DNA from: JAJVIP01 sp964405835
Lineage (GTDB): Bacteria > Elusimicrobiota > Elusimicrobia > F11
Assembly: GCA_964405835.1 (NCBI GenBank)
Contig: CAYOPN010000003.1
Coordinates: 1-64,000, forward strand
Direction of reading: 5' to 3'
Length of the DNA: 64,000 bases
Part shown: positions 1 through 8,111 of the stretch, piece after piece
Numbering within the stretch: position 1 is the stretch's first letter
Layout of the letters: each line of letters opens with the position of its first letter
Program-made: the position numbers and the translations under genes
The notes under the pieces: generated by a model
Told to the model about the DNA's origin: nothing
What the model saw: the letters and a program-made list of their open reading frames with translations, nothing else
Database searches by the model: none

Positions 1-906
1 CGGCGCGATGTCGGTGGTCAGCGGGCCCAGCGTGTAGAACGGCGCTTCGTGGCAAAGTTTCTGCTGCATCTCGGCATTGATCTTGATCAGGTGCATCGGC
101 ACGTGGCCGGGGCCTTCGATCATGGTCTGGATGCCATGCTTCCATGCCTTCTCGGTCAATTCACCAAGCGTGCGAAGTTCCGCGAACTGGGCTTCGTCGT
201 TCGCGTCGTGCAAGCAGCCGGGGCGCAATCCATCGCCGAGCGAGAAACTCACGTCGTACTGTTTCAAAATATCGCAGACGTCCTCGAAATGCGTGTAGAG
301 CGGGTTTTCTTTGTTGTGCGCCGCCATCCATTTGGCCAGGATCGATCCGCCGCGCGACACAATGCCGGTAATACGGTGCGCCGTGGATGGGATGTAATCT
401 TTGAGCGTACCGGCATGGATCGTCATATAGTCGACGCCCTGCTTGGCCTGCTTCTCAATTTCATCGAGCAGGATTTGGATCGTAATGTCTTCGAGGCGCT
501 CGCAGCGCAAGAGCGCGCCGTAAATGGGCACGGTGCCCAGCGGAATCGGGCTCGCCTTGATCATGGCTTCGCGGATCAGGTCCAAATCGCCGCCGGTCGA
601 CAAATCCATGACCGTGTCGGCGCCGAAGTGGACCGAACGGTGCAGCTTCTCAAGTTCGCCCTCGATGTTCGAGGTCGTCGACGAGTTGCCGATGTTGGCA
701 TTGATCTTGCAGTTGAAGTTCATGCCGATGATCATCGGCTCCAACCCGTATTTCAAATGGTTGATGTTGGCCGGGATAATGGCGCGGCCGCGCGCAATCT
801 CGTCGCGGACGAATTCCGGCGTGACTTTTTCTTTTTCGGCGACCTTGATCATTTCCGGTGTGATTTCGCCCGCGCGGGCGCGCTGCATCTGTGTGATTAA
901 AGCCAT
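1..906 (-). CDS. thiC: Phosphomethylpyrimidine synthase ThiC, C-terminus cut by window edge
   Basis: ThiC is the radical-SAM enzyme that rearranges aminoimidazole ribotide into hydroxymethylpyrimidine phosphate for thiamine. About 302 N-terminal residues are present, starting at the ATG at 906. Visible family motifs are NINHLKYGLEPMIIG near residue 47, the MDLSTGGDLD segment, SRGGSILAKWM, EGPGHVPMHLI and TLGPLTTDIAP. The 4Fe-4S cysteine cluster of the C-terminus lies beyond the left edge. The start overlaps the end of thiE by 10 bases, so translation is probably coupled. This is the last visible gene of the long minus-strand operon. No thiamine riboswitch can sit directly upstream because there is no intergenic space. 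Confidence 0.96.
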   Translation of the reverse strand, partial: MALITQMQRARAGEITPEMIKVAEKEKVTPEFVRDEIARGRAIIPANINHLKYGLEPMIIGMNFNCKINANIGNSSTTSNIEGELEKLHRSVHFGADTVMDLSTGGDLDLIREAMIKASPIPLGTVPIYGALLRCERLEDITIQILLDEIEKQAKQGVDYMTIHAGTLKDYIPSTAHRITGIVSRGGSILAKWMAAHNKENPLYTHFEDVCDILKQYDVSFSLGDGLRPGCLHDANDEAQFAELRTLGELTEKAWKHGIQTMIEGPGHVPMHLIKINAEMQQKLCHEAPFYTLGPLTTDIAP

Positions 907-1553
907 ACTTTTCCCTCCAGTTTTTCCTTAAATTCTTTGGCCAACAATTCGGGGTTCTCGGCATCGAAAAACGCCCGCACCACCGCCACGGTTTTGGCGC
1001 CCGCGGCCAGCACTTGATCCAAATTTTTTTGGTCGATCCCGCCAATCGCAACATACGGAATCCGCAGCGCGGCGTTATAAAGCCCGATCAAGCTCAATCC
1101 GACTTCTTTATATTCCGGCTTGGTCGGCGTGGCCCATAACGGCCCGCAGCTCACATAATCGGCCCCCGCGCGCTGGGCCTCGATCGCTTCCGTGATCGAG
1201 TGCGTGGACATTCCCAAAATTTTCCGGTGACCGAGCAGTTCGCGCACGAATGGGACCGGTAAATCCTCGTGCCCGATGTGAAGCCCATCGGAATCGGTCG
1301 CCAGCGCCAGGTCAACACGGTTATTGACCAGGAACAACGCGCCCGCTTTCGCGCAGCGCGCTTTGACTTCCTTTCCAAGCGCCACGAAGGCGCGATCGGT
1401 CAGTTTCCGGCTACGCAACTGAATGGCGTCGACGCCGCCCGCGAGCAATTTCTCGATTTTCCCGAGAAGCGCTGCCGTATCCGTGGGCTCGGGCGTCACC
1501 GCGTAGAGTTTCACGTCGCTAAAATTCAATCGCCGATAAAATTGTTCGCTCAT
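897..1553 (-). CDS. thiE: Thiamine-phosphate synthase ThiE
   Basis: ThiE joins hydroxymethylpyrimidine diphosphate and thiazole phosphate to make thiamine phosphate in the cytoplasm. The 218-residue protein starts at the ATG at 1553 (MSEQFYRRLNF); an open frame extends further upstream, but that part is antisense-free overlap with thiD2 and has no family similarity. TIM-barrel motifs include GVDAIQLRSR, the ALATDSDGLHIGHEDL substrate loop, VSCGPLWATPTKP, and VAIGGI near the phosphate site. Length is normal. The start forms a 4-base ATGA overlap with thiD2, and the stop overlaps thiC. Confidence 0.95.
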   Translation of the reverse strand: MSEQFYRRLNFSDVKLYAVTPEPTDTAALLGKIEKLLAGGVDAIQLRSRKLTDRAFVALGKEVKARCAKAGALFLVNNRVDLALATDSDGLHIGHEDLPVPFVRELLGHRKILGMSTHSITEAIEAQRAGADYVSCGPLWATPTKPEYKEVGLSLIGLYNAALRIPYVAIGGIDQKNLDQVLAAGAKTVAVVRAFFDAENPELLAKEFKEKLEGKVWL

Positions 1554-1945
1554 AGTTTTTTTAGGATTTTCGTTTCTTCCTGATAAAGCGCGTACCGCAC
1601 ACGCTTGAACTCCACCGCCGCTTTCGGCGAAAAAACTTTTCCGTATTCCTCCAGCACCCGCACCGCTTCCTGCGCGCGCCGCAAATTGGCCGATACCACC
1701 GCCGCTAAATTCGTACGCCCGCCTTCTTTTACTTTCCGTCCCGCGTCGTTGGCGCTGTCGCGCGCGAGCACCAACGTCTTGTACGACGACGCCGTGGCCG
1801 CGTGCAGCGCATGGCGCAGCGAACGGATGCGGCGGTAAAGCTTGGCGTCGTCCCACACAAACCGCGCGGTGTCTTCCACCACGCGCAAACCCTCGCGGGC
1901 CCGGTTCAAATTGGCGTCGAGAAGCCGGGCGACCTTCTTATCCAT
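1550..1945 (-). CDS. thiD2: Stand-alone ThiD2-type domain protein
   Basis: The 131-residue protein opens with RLLDANLNRAREGLRVVED and is helical throughout. This matches the domain known as ThiD2 (the thiamine-phosphate synthase N-terminal domain), which in cyanobacteria and Aquifex is fused in front of ThiE. The family is proposed to phosphorylate hydroxymethylpyrimidine phosphate, the ThiD step. Here it is a separate gene whose stop overlaps the thiE start by 4 bases, so the fused arrangement is split but kept adjacent. The function is assigned from the family and the operon; no catalytic residue was verified. Confidence 0.82.
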   Translation of the reverse strand: MDKKVARLLDANLNRAREGLRVVEDTARFVWDDAKLYRRIRSLRHALHAATASSYKTLVLARDSANDAGRKVKEGGRTNLAAVVSANLRRAQEAVRVLEEYGKVFSPKAAVEFKRVRYALYQEETKILKKL

Positions 1946-2408
1946 ACAACTTGGCGATCTTGTTGATCAGTTCCGTCGTTGAGCGGCCTTTCACCAGCGG
2001 AATACGGACGACTTTTTTGGCAATGTCGCTGCCGATAATCTCTCCGGATTTCCAGTCGCCGCCCTTGATCAACACGTCCGGCTGCACCAAGCGGATCAAC
2101 TTCTCGGGTGTGTCCTCTTTAAAAACTGTCACGTAATCGACCGGCTCCATTCCCGCCAACAGCATGGCGCGGTCCTTTTCCCCGATGATCGGCCGCTTCG
2201 GCCCTTTGATTCGTCGTACGGAGGAATCCGAATTCAGCCCCAACACCAACACGTCGCCGCGTTTCTTGCATTCGGTCAGCACTTTGAGGTGCCCGACATG
2301 GATCAGGTCAAAACAGCCGTTCGTGAAAACGATCTTCTTTTTCTTGCGGCGTTCGGCCGCGAGCCGCGCCTTCAGGCGGGGCCAGGAACAAATTTTTTCT
2401 TTGATCAA
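1938..2408 (-). CDS. rfaE2: Heptose-1-phosphate adenylyltransferase domain protein (HldE C-terminal type)
   Basis: This enzyme activates D-glycero-beta-D-manno-heptose 1-phosphate with ATP to give ADP-heptose for LPS inner core. The nucleotidyltransferase signature FTNGCFDLIHVGHLKVL is near residue 26, followed by LGLNSDSSVRRIKGPKRPI, DVLIKGGDW and the C-terminal PLVKGRSTTELINKI. The predicted start is TTG at 2408, forming a TTGA overlap with the gmhA stop. Upstream ATGs would place an unrelated extension inside gmhA. The protein has 156 residues, the usual size for the separate adenylyltransferase. The kinase half (HldE N-domain) is not in the window. Confidence 0.9.
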   Translation of the reverse strand: MIKEKICSWPRLKARLAAERRKKKKIVFTNGCFDLIHVGHLKVLTECKKRGDVLVLGLNSDSSVRRIKGPKRPIIGEKDRAMLLAGMEPVDYVTVFKEDTPEKLIRLVQPDVLIKGGDWKSGEIIGSDIAKKVVRIPLVKGRSTTELINKIAKLYG

Positions 2409-3007
2409 CTTTGCTGGGCGGCCATCGTTTCTTCGACGATCCCGCACAGAATATGTCCGACCATGATGTGGCATTCCTGCACCATGGCGGTCACTTTGGA
2501 AGGCGCGCAAAAACAATAATCGCATTCGGCCTTCAGCGCGCCACCGGTCTCACCGGAAAAGCCGACCGTGATCGCTTTCTTTGCCTTCGCGGCCTGCACG
2601 GCCTTGATCACGTTTTTGGAATTGCCGCTCGTCGAAATCCCGATCAGCACGTCGCCGGGGTTGACCATCGCTTCGACTTGACGGGAAAAGATGCTTTCGT
2701 AAGAAAAATCATTGCCGATCGCGGTCAGGGCCGATGTGTCGGTCGTGAGCGCCAAGGCGGGGAGGGCCTTGCGGTTGCGGTTCTCATAACTTCCGACCAA
2801 TTCGGCGGCCAGATGCTGGGCGTCGGCGGCGCTTCCGCCATTTCCGCACAGGACCATTTTGTTTCCGCGTTTGTAGGCATCAACCAGGACTTCAGCGAGC
2901 TTCTCAATGACAGCGGCGTGTTCGGAGACTTTACCGACCACAGCGGCGGTCTCGGCGACCGTTTTTAAAATTACGTCTTTATGCTTTGTGCCCGTTGCCA
3001 TTGCCAT
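2405..3007 (-). CDS. gmhA: Sedoheptulose-7-phosphate isomerase GmhA
   Basis: GmhA converts sedoheptulose 7-phosphate to D-glycero-D-manno-heptose 7-phosphate, the first step of ADP-heptose synthesis. The 200-residue SIS-domain protein shows LCGNGGSAADAQHLAAELVG, LTTDTSALTAIGNDF, GISTSGNSKNV and the C-terminal QECHIMVGHILC motif with the metal/catalytic His region. The start may be the ATG at 3007 or the one at 3001; both lie inside the 3' end of accC. It is followed directly by the heptose adenylyltransferase, which supports the pathway assignment; hldD lies at 31502-32470. Confidence 0.94.
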   Translation of the reverse strand: MAMATGTKHKDVILKTVAETAAVVGKVSEHAAVIEKLAEVLVDAYKRGNKMVLCGNGGSAADAQHLAAELVGSYENRNRKALPALALTTDTSALTAIGNDFSYESIFSRQVEAMVNPGDVLIGISTSGNSKNVIKAVQAAKAKKAITVGFSGETGGALKAECDYCFCAPSKVTAMVQECHIMVGHILCGIVEETMAAQQS

Positions 3008-4364
3008 TGGAACTCTTGCTCAGATATTTTTCGATAAAGTTGGTCGCGAATTCACCGCTCCGGAACGCCGGGTGCGCCATGACTTTTAAATGGAACGGGA
3101 TCGTGGTCTTGATGCCTTCCACATAAAACTCTTTGAGCGCGCGTTCCATGCGCGAGATCGCCGCATCGCGGCCGCGCGTGGAGCCGACGATCAACTTGCC
3201 AAGCAAGCTGTCGTACTGGGTGGGCACGTTGTAGCCCGCGTACACATGGGTGTCCATGCGGACGCCGGGGCCGCCGGGGAAAATGAGTCCCGTGATTTTT
3301 CCAGGCGACGGCGCGAAATTGTAATCGGGGTCCTCGGCATTGATACGGACTTCAATCGCGTGGCCCAAAATTTTTACGTCGTCCTTGTCGTAACCGAGCT
3401 TCTCACCGGCCGCCAAGCGGATCTGTTCTTTGATTAAGTCGATGCCGGTCACAATTTCCGTCACCGGATGCTCAACTTGGATGCGCGTGTTCATCTCGAG
3501 GAAATAAAATTCTTTCTTACCGTCGTAGAGAAACTCAATAGTGCCGACTGTCACGTATTTTGCGGCGCGGGTCGCACGACGAGCGGCTTTACCGAGTTTC
3601 TTGCGCACGCTCTCGGACACGGCCGGGGATGGCGACTCTTCAACGAGCTTTTGATGGCGGCGTTGGATCGTGCAATCACGCTCGGGATAGCTCACCACGT
3701 TTCCAAACACATCGCCGGCCACTTGGATTTCAATATGGCGCGGAGATTCCAAATATTTCTCCAGGTAAACGCCGGCTTCTTTAAATGACTTCTTGGCCTC
3801 GGACTGCGCGGCGTAAATCGCGTCTTTGAGCTGAGATTCTTCGTGAACGATGCGCATGCCTTTTCCACCGCCGCCGGCGCGGGCCTTTACAATGATCGGA
3901 TAACCGATGTTCTTGGCGAGCTTGAACAATTTGGGGTCTTCGGGGTCCACGGGTCCGTCGGAACCGGGCAACACAGGCACACCGTAGTCCTGCACCAGCG
4001 CGCGGGCCTCGAGTTTGTCGCCCATCATCTTGATGGACGCGGCGCTCGGACCGATAAATTTGATTTTGCACGACTCACAAACTTCGGCGAAATGCGCGTT
4101 CTCCGAAAGGAAACCGTATCCAGGATGGATGGAGTCCGCGCCCGTGATTTCCGCGGCCGAAATAATGGCCGGAATATTGAGATAACTCTCGGCGGCCGGC
4201 GCGGGCCCGATGCAAACCGATTCGTCCGCCAACTTCACGTGCAACGACTCGCGGTCCACATCCGAATGAACCGCAACCGTGGCAATACCAAGTTCGCGGC
4301 AAGCGCGGATGATGCGCACCGCGATCTCACCGCGGTTCGCTATGAGCATCTTTTTAAACAACAT
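2979..4364 (-). CDS. accC: Biotin carboxylase AccC
   Basis: This is the ATP-grasp subunit of acetyl-CoA carboxylase, which carboxylates biotin carried on AccB. The 461-residue protein begins MLFKKMLIANRGEIAVRIIRA and has the ATP-binding glycine-rich loop KARAGGGGKGMRIV, the ERDCTIQRRHQKLVEE segment, the EMNTRIQVEHPVTE catalytic/metal motif and the MERAL C-domain motif. It starts 3 bases after the accB stop. The last residues are an Asn-Gly-rich tail (NGNGNGHKA), an addition beyond the usual domain. The 3' end overlaps gmhA by up to 29 bases. Confidence 0.97.
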   Translation of the reverse strand: MLFKKMLIANRGEIAVRIIRACRELGIATVAVHSDVDRESLHVKLADESVCIGPAPAAESYLNIPAIISAAEITGADSIHPGYGFLSENAHFAEVCESCKIKFIGPSAASIKMMGDKLEARALVQDYGVPVLPGSDGPVDPEDPKLFKLAKNIGYPIIVKARAGGGGKGMRIVHEESQLKDAIYAAQSEAKKSFKEAGVYLEKYLESPRHIEIQVAGDVFGNVVSYPERDCTIQRRHQKLVEESPSPAVSESVRKKLGKAARRATRAAKYVTVGTIEFLYDGKKEFYFLEMNTRIQVEHPVTEIVTGIDLIKEQIRLAAGEKLGYDKDDVKILGHAIEVRINAEDPDYNFAPSPGKITGLIFPGGPGVRMDTHVYAGYNVPTQYDSLLGKLIVGSTRGRDAAISRMERALKEFYVEGIKTTIPFHLKVMAHPAFRSGEFATNFIEKYLSKSSNGNGNGHKA

Positions 4365-4367
4365 AAA

Positions 4368-4817
4368 TTAGTTTACCGACCCGTTTCCGTTCGTTGACTG
4401 CACGGAGAACAGCGGTTGTCCGTATTCGACGGCCTGACCGTCTTCCACCAGAATCTCCTTGATCTCGCCGCCACAGTAAGTGACGACATCGGTGGGCAGC
4501 TTCATGCATTCAACCACGGCCATTGTGTCTCCCGGCTTGATATGGTTTCCGACCATCATCAGCGGCGGACGGCCCTTGTTCACCGAGCGACGGAATGTGC
4601 CGACCATGGGCGAGCGGACCAATTCCAAATTATCTTTTTTTGCTTCTTCGGCCGCCTCTTCGGAGGCAGGCTCATCGGCAACCGACGCCGAGGCGACAGC
4701 AGCCCCGGCCATGTCCCGGCGGAACGCTATTTTCACATCGCCCTCTTTCCAAACAATTTCTTCGAGATTGTTTTTCTTGGCGAAATCAAGCAATTCGGTC
4801 AGTTTTTCTCCGATCAT
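4368..4817 (-). CDS. accB: Biotin carboxyl carrier protein AccB
   Basis: This protein carries biotin between AccC and the carboxyltransferase in fatty-acid synthesis. It has 149 residues: an N-terminal helical segment, an Ala/Glu-rich linker (about residues 36-60), and a C-terminal biotinyl domain. The biotinylation site is VECMKLPTDV near residue 107, close to the usual EAMKL form, with Lys the modified residue. Like AccC, it ends with an Asn-Gly-rich tail. The start overlaps efp by 4 bases (ATGA), and accC follows 3 bases after its stop, the standard accBC pairing. Confidence 0.96.
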   Translation of the reverse strand: MIGEKLTELLDFAKKNNLEEIVWKEGDVKIAFRRDMAGAAVASASVADEPASEEAAEEAKKDNLELVRSPMVGTFRRSVNKGRPPLMMVGNHIKPGDTMAVVECMKLPTDVVTYCGGEIKEILVEDGQAVEYGQPLFSVQSTNGNGSVN

Positions 4818-5371
4818 ACGCGCTCGACGTACTCGTGGCTGCGGGTATCCACCTTCACCACATCTCCTTCGTTAATGAACAGCGGAACGGAAATTTCAAC
4901 GCCGGTCTCGAGCTTGGCTGGTTTCATCGTGTTCGAAACGGTATTGCCGCGCACACCGGGCACGGTTTCGATCACTTTGAGGCGGACGGAGGCGGGCATT
5001 TCAATGGTAAGGAAAACATCGTCTAAATAAATGGCCTGGACTTCCATGTTCTCTTGGAGGAACCCGGCGGCGTCGCCGAGCTGTTCGCGGGAAATTTCCA
5101 TGTCTTCGTAGGTTTCGGAATCGATGAAATGAAACTTGTCGCCATCGATATAGGAGAAGGTCTTTTTGCGGCGGGACCCTTCAATTTCGCGGAAAGATTC
5201 GCCGGATTTGAACGTGCGCTCGATGATGTCGCCCGTGTTCATGTTCTTGAGTTTCAGGCGCATGACCGCGCCGCCCTTGCCGGGCTTGTGGTGTTGGAAC
5301 CAAACCACCTGCCAGATGCGGTTGTCCCATTCGAATATCGTGCCGTTCTTAAACTCGCTTGTTGAAATCAT
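4814..5371 (-). CDS. efp: Translation elongation factor P
   Basis: EF-P rescues ribosomes stalled at polyproline stretches. It has 185 residues in three beta-barrel domains. The tip loop reads HHKPGKGGA with Lys32 at the position that is modified in Lys-type EF-Ps; no modification enzyme (EpmA/EpmB or EarP) is in the window. The C-terminal domain ends with the usual VPLFINEGDVVKVDTRSHEYVERV pattern (first half VPLFINEGD). An AAGG element sits about 7 bases before the ATG at 5371. It lies between pepP and accB, a common efp-accBC order. Confidence 0.96.
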   Translation of the reverse strand: MISTSEFKNGTIFEWDNRIWQVVWFQHHKPGKGGAVMRLKLKNMNTGDIIERTFKSGESFREIEGSRRKKTFSYIDGDKFHFIDSETYEDMEISREQLGDAAGFLQENMEVQAIYLDDVFLTIEMPASVRLKVIETVPGVRGNTVSNTMKPAKLETGVEISVPLFINEGDVVKVDTRSHEYVERV

Positions 5372-5437
5372 AAATGCCTTACCAGCTCCTTTCCGTGATT
5401 GAAATTGTCCAGGGGGGTAGGGAGAGAGGTGCCGTCG

Positions 5438-6484
5438 CTACTTGGTGAGCAATTCGGACCCGTTTTTTGTTACCAGCAACGTGTCTTCGATGCGAACGCC
5501 CAACTTGCCGGGAAGATAGATACCCGGTTCAACGGTTACAACCATTCCTGCCTCAAGTTTGTCCGTGGCGCCCGGGCCCAGCCGCGGGTGTTCGTGAATG
5601 TCAATTCCCACGCCGTGACCGGTGCTATGAACAAACGTTTTGCCAAAACCCTCTTTATCAATGATCCGGCGGCATATGTCATCCACCGAACCCGCCGTTA
5701 CACCCGGTCTCAAGTGCCGGATTCCCTGTTTTTGAGAGTCCGCCACGATGGAAAAAACGCGCGTAAAAGCGGTCGGCATCCTACCTAAGGGGAATGTACG
5801 GGTCAAGTCAGAGCGGTACCCCTCCCAAGTGGCCCCAATGTCGCAAACCACCCCCTCGCCGGCCTTCAATTTATAGTCGGAAGTGATGTGATGAGGAAAC
5901 GAAGCATTGGCTCCCCCGGCAATGATCAAATCGAAGGCGATCCCATCCCCTTCGACATCAAAAAAGTGAGCTAAATCCGCGCCGATTTGCTTCTCGCGGA
6001 CCCCCGGCTTCAGGCGTCGGCGGACAAACTCGGCGCCCCGCGCGGCCAGATGATTGGCCGCCCTAAGCCGCCCCATCTCAAACGCATCTTTGATTGCCCG
6101 CAGCTCCATAACCAGGTTCGGGACCGCAATAAAACCCATTTTGACCAAAGCCAGGCCGAAAGCATAGGAAAGCTGCCCCGGATCGAAGCCGATCCGCTTC
6201 ATCTTGTTCGTTTCGATGACTTTCTTGAGTTCTTCAAAGAATTTGCCTTCAAGGCAAATGAAACCACGCGTGCTGGCCTTGCCCTGTTCAAAAAGCAGGT
6301 TCGGCAAAAAGAGCCAGGAGTTTTTGAGACCGATCAGCGCGTAATACCCTTCGGACTTGTAATCGGTAAAGTAATAGAGGTCGGAGAGATGCGTGAGCAA
6401 ATATCCGTCGAGCTTTTTTTCTTTCAATACATCCCGAAACGCGCTTGCGCGTCTGGCGAGGTACGGAAATTTGGACGTCGTCAT
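5438..6484 (-). CDS. M24 family Xaa-Pro aminopeptidase/dipeptidase
   Basis: This metallopeptidase probably removes the N-terminal residue before proline or cleaves Xaa-Pro dipeptides. It has 348 residues from the ATG at 6484, which forms an ATGA overlap with the aroB stop. An N-terminal creatinase-like domain (residues about 1-130) precedes the pita-bread domain. The dinuclear metal ligands are visible as VVCDIGATWEGYRSDLTRTF, HSTGHGVGIDIHEHP, VTVEPGIYLP and GVRIEDT. The family is often encoded next to efp and accB, as here. PepP and PepQ cannot be told apart by eye. Confidence 0.93.
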   Translation of the reverse strand: MTTSKFPYLARRASAFRDVLKEKKLDGYLLTHLSDLYYFTDYKSEGYYALIGLKNSWLFLPNLLFEQGKASTRGFICLEGKFFEELKKVIETNKMKRIGFDPGQLSYAFGLALVKMGFIAVPNLVMELRAIKDAFEMGRLRAANHLAARGAEFVRRRLKPGVREKQIGADLAHFFDVEGDGIAFDLIIAGGANASFPHHITSDYKLKAGEGVVCDIGATWEGYRSDLTRTFPLGRMPTAFTRVFSIVADSQKQGIRHLRPGVTAGSVDDICRRIIDKEGFGKTFVHSTGHGVGIDIHEHPRLGPGATDKLEAGMVVTVEPGIYLPGKLGVRIEDTLLVTKNGSELLTK

Positions 6485-7596
6485 GGAAAACTCCCCGCCT
6501 GCCAAGCGGGCAGGCTTTGATTTAAGGTGACAGGTTTGACCGTCACCGATCCTATCTTCACCGGCAAAACGAACCGCAGCTTACCGGCCACGTTTTTCTT
6601 GTCTTTAAGCAACGCGGCCCAGAAAAGTTTCTCCTGCATTTTGGAAAGCTTTGGAAACCGCACCGGCAGCCGCGCCATCTGAAACACGCGGATCAACCGT
6701 GCCTGCTCGTGATTGGACCAGAGACCTTCTTCCAATGCCAAACGGCCCGCCAGCACCATACCTATAGATATCGCCTCGCCATGCGACAACGCGCCGTAAC
6801 CGGTGGCGGCCTCGAGCGCGTGCCCGGCCGTGTGTCCGAAATTCAATATCTCACGGCCGCCTTTGAGCGGCGTTTCGCGTTCGTCGCCGCTCACCACGCG
6901 CGCTTTGATTTGGGCGGAAACATAAAGCGCTTTGTTAATGTCCTCGGGAGGCCAATTCTGAAACCGCGGGTTTTCCCTGATTTTTTTCTCGATCCATTCA
7001 AAGAACGGACGGTCTTTGATCACACCGTACTTGATGACTTCAGCGAAACCGGTCCGCCATTCACGCTCGGGCAATGTTTTTAGGACCGACGGATCGATCC
7101 AAACGATCTTCGGCTGCCAAAAGGCGCCGACCAAATTTTTTCCTTCGGGCACGTCCACACCGGTCTTACCGCCGATGGCCGCGTCGACCATGCCGAGCAC
7201 GGTCGTCGGAATAGAAACGAACGGCACGCCGCGCATGTAAGTCGCCGCCAAAAAACCCGCCATGTCGGTGATGACGCCGCCGCCGAGCCCAATGACAACC
7301 GATTTCCGGTCAAGTCCCGCTTCAAACCCTTCTTTGTAGAGCAGGTCCATGGTATTGAGATTTTTGTGCTGCTCGCCGTTCGGAATCGCGACCGTGTGAC
7401 CCGACCGTACATGGTCTTTGAGAGCGCGCTCCAACGCGCGTGCATGGCCCGCCTGCGCAACCGCTTTGGAAGTGACAATCAATACGGAAGGTTGGTTCGG
7501 GAAAAGTTTTTTGAAACGCGGAACGAAACCGCTTTTCAGCGGGCCGAAACAAATGCTGTAGGAACGCTCCCCCAACGCAACGCGGACCGGTTTCAT
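6481..7596 (-). CDS. aroB: 3-Dehydroquinate synthase AroB
   Basis: AroB cyclises DAHP to 3-dehydroquinate, the second shikimate-pathway step, using NAD and a divalent metal. It has 371 residues. The NAD-binding segment IGLGGGVITDMAGFLAATYMR and the metal-binding motifs ILNFGHTAGHALEAATGY and ALSHGEAISIGM are present. The C-terminus (about 12 residues, ending SLPAWQAGSFP) extends over the pepP start region and looks like a non-conserved tail. The start overlaps the aroK stop by 4 bases. It sits in the aroE-aroC-aroK-aroB block. Confidence 0.97.
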   Translation of the reverse strand: MKPVRVALGERSYSICFGPLKSGFVPRFKKLFPNQPSVLIVTSKAVAQAGHARALERALKDHVRSGHTVAIPNGEQHKNLNTMDLLYKEGFEAGLDRKSVVIGLGGGVITDMAGFLAATYMRGVPFVSIPTTVLGMVDAAIGGKTGVDVPEGKNLVGAFWQPKIVWIDPSVLKTLPEREWRTGFAEVIKYGVIKDRPFFEWIEKKIRENPRFQNWPPEDINKALYVSAQIKARVVSGDERETPLKGGREILNFGHTAGHALEAATGYGALSHGEAISIGMVLAGRLALEEGLWSNHEQARLIRVFQMARLPVRFPKLSKMQEKLFWAALLKDKKNVAGKLRFVLPVKIGSVTVKPVTLNQSLPAWQAGSFP

Positions 7597-8102
7597 CCGC
7601 GCAGCTCTGGTAGCAATTGCAGAATCTTGTCCGCCACAATAGCCGGCGGCAAATTCTCAACGTCGATTTGGTGTTGCGCCTTGGAATAAAACTTTTCGCG
7701 CTCGGCCATGCGGACTTTGATGGAGCCCAACGGATCTTTCGGGTCGATGAGCGGACGGGACTTAAGATTTCCGGCGCGCTTGAGCACGGTCTCCGGAGAA
7801 ACCTTGAGCCAGATGAATTGACCGCGCTCGGACAACGCGTTCATATTTTCGCTCGAAAGCGGCACGCCGCCGCCCGTTGAAATCACGCTCTTGTCGAGCG
7901 TTGAAACCAAACGTACCGCTTTTGTTTCCACTTCACGGAAAGCGGGTTCGCCTTGTTTGCGGATGATGTCCGCGATGGAAGCGCCGACGTCTTTGGTGAT
8001 CATCTCGTCGGTGTCAAAGTGCGGCCAGCCGAGTTTCCCCGCCAGCTCGTTGCCGACGCGCGATTTTCCCGAACACATGAATCCGATAAGGACGATGTTC
8101 AT
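7593..8102 (-). CDS. aroK: Shikimate kinase AroK
   Basis: AroK phosphorylates shikimate with ATP. It has 169 residues and a P-loop GFMCSGKSRVGNELA at residues 7-21, the DTDEMI shikimate-binding Asp motif near 33, STGGGVPLS near 75, and RPLIDP in the lid. Length is normal. It starts 9 bases after the aroC stop, and its stop overlaps aroB by 4 bases, giving the widespread aroK-aroB pair. Confidence 0.96.
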   Translation of the reverse strand: MNIVLIGFMCSGKSRVGNELAGKLGWPHFDTDEMITKDVGASIADIIRKQGEPAFREVETKAVRLVSTLDKSVISTGGGVPLSSENMNALSERGQFIWLKVSPETVLKRAGNLKSRPLIDPKDPLGSIKVRMAEREKFYSKAQHQIDVENLPPAIVADKILQLLPELRG

Positions 8103-8111
8103 CGAAGGGCA

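Noticed and set aside
49..900. 283-residue plus-strand ORF opposite thiC
   Set aside because: It is the antisense shadow of thiC; the minus strand gives a clear ThiC protein with conserved motifs.
906..1560. Thiamine riboswitch before thiC or thiE
   Set aside because: The genes overlap, so there is no leader in which it could fold.
1938..2525. Longer N-terminus for the heptose adenylyltransferase from 2525
   Set aside because: The extra part lies in the gmhA coding region and is not conserved; the TTG at 2408 gives the normal family start.
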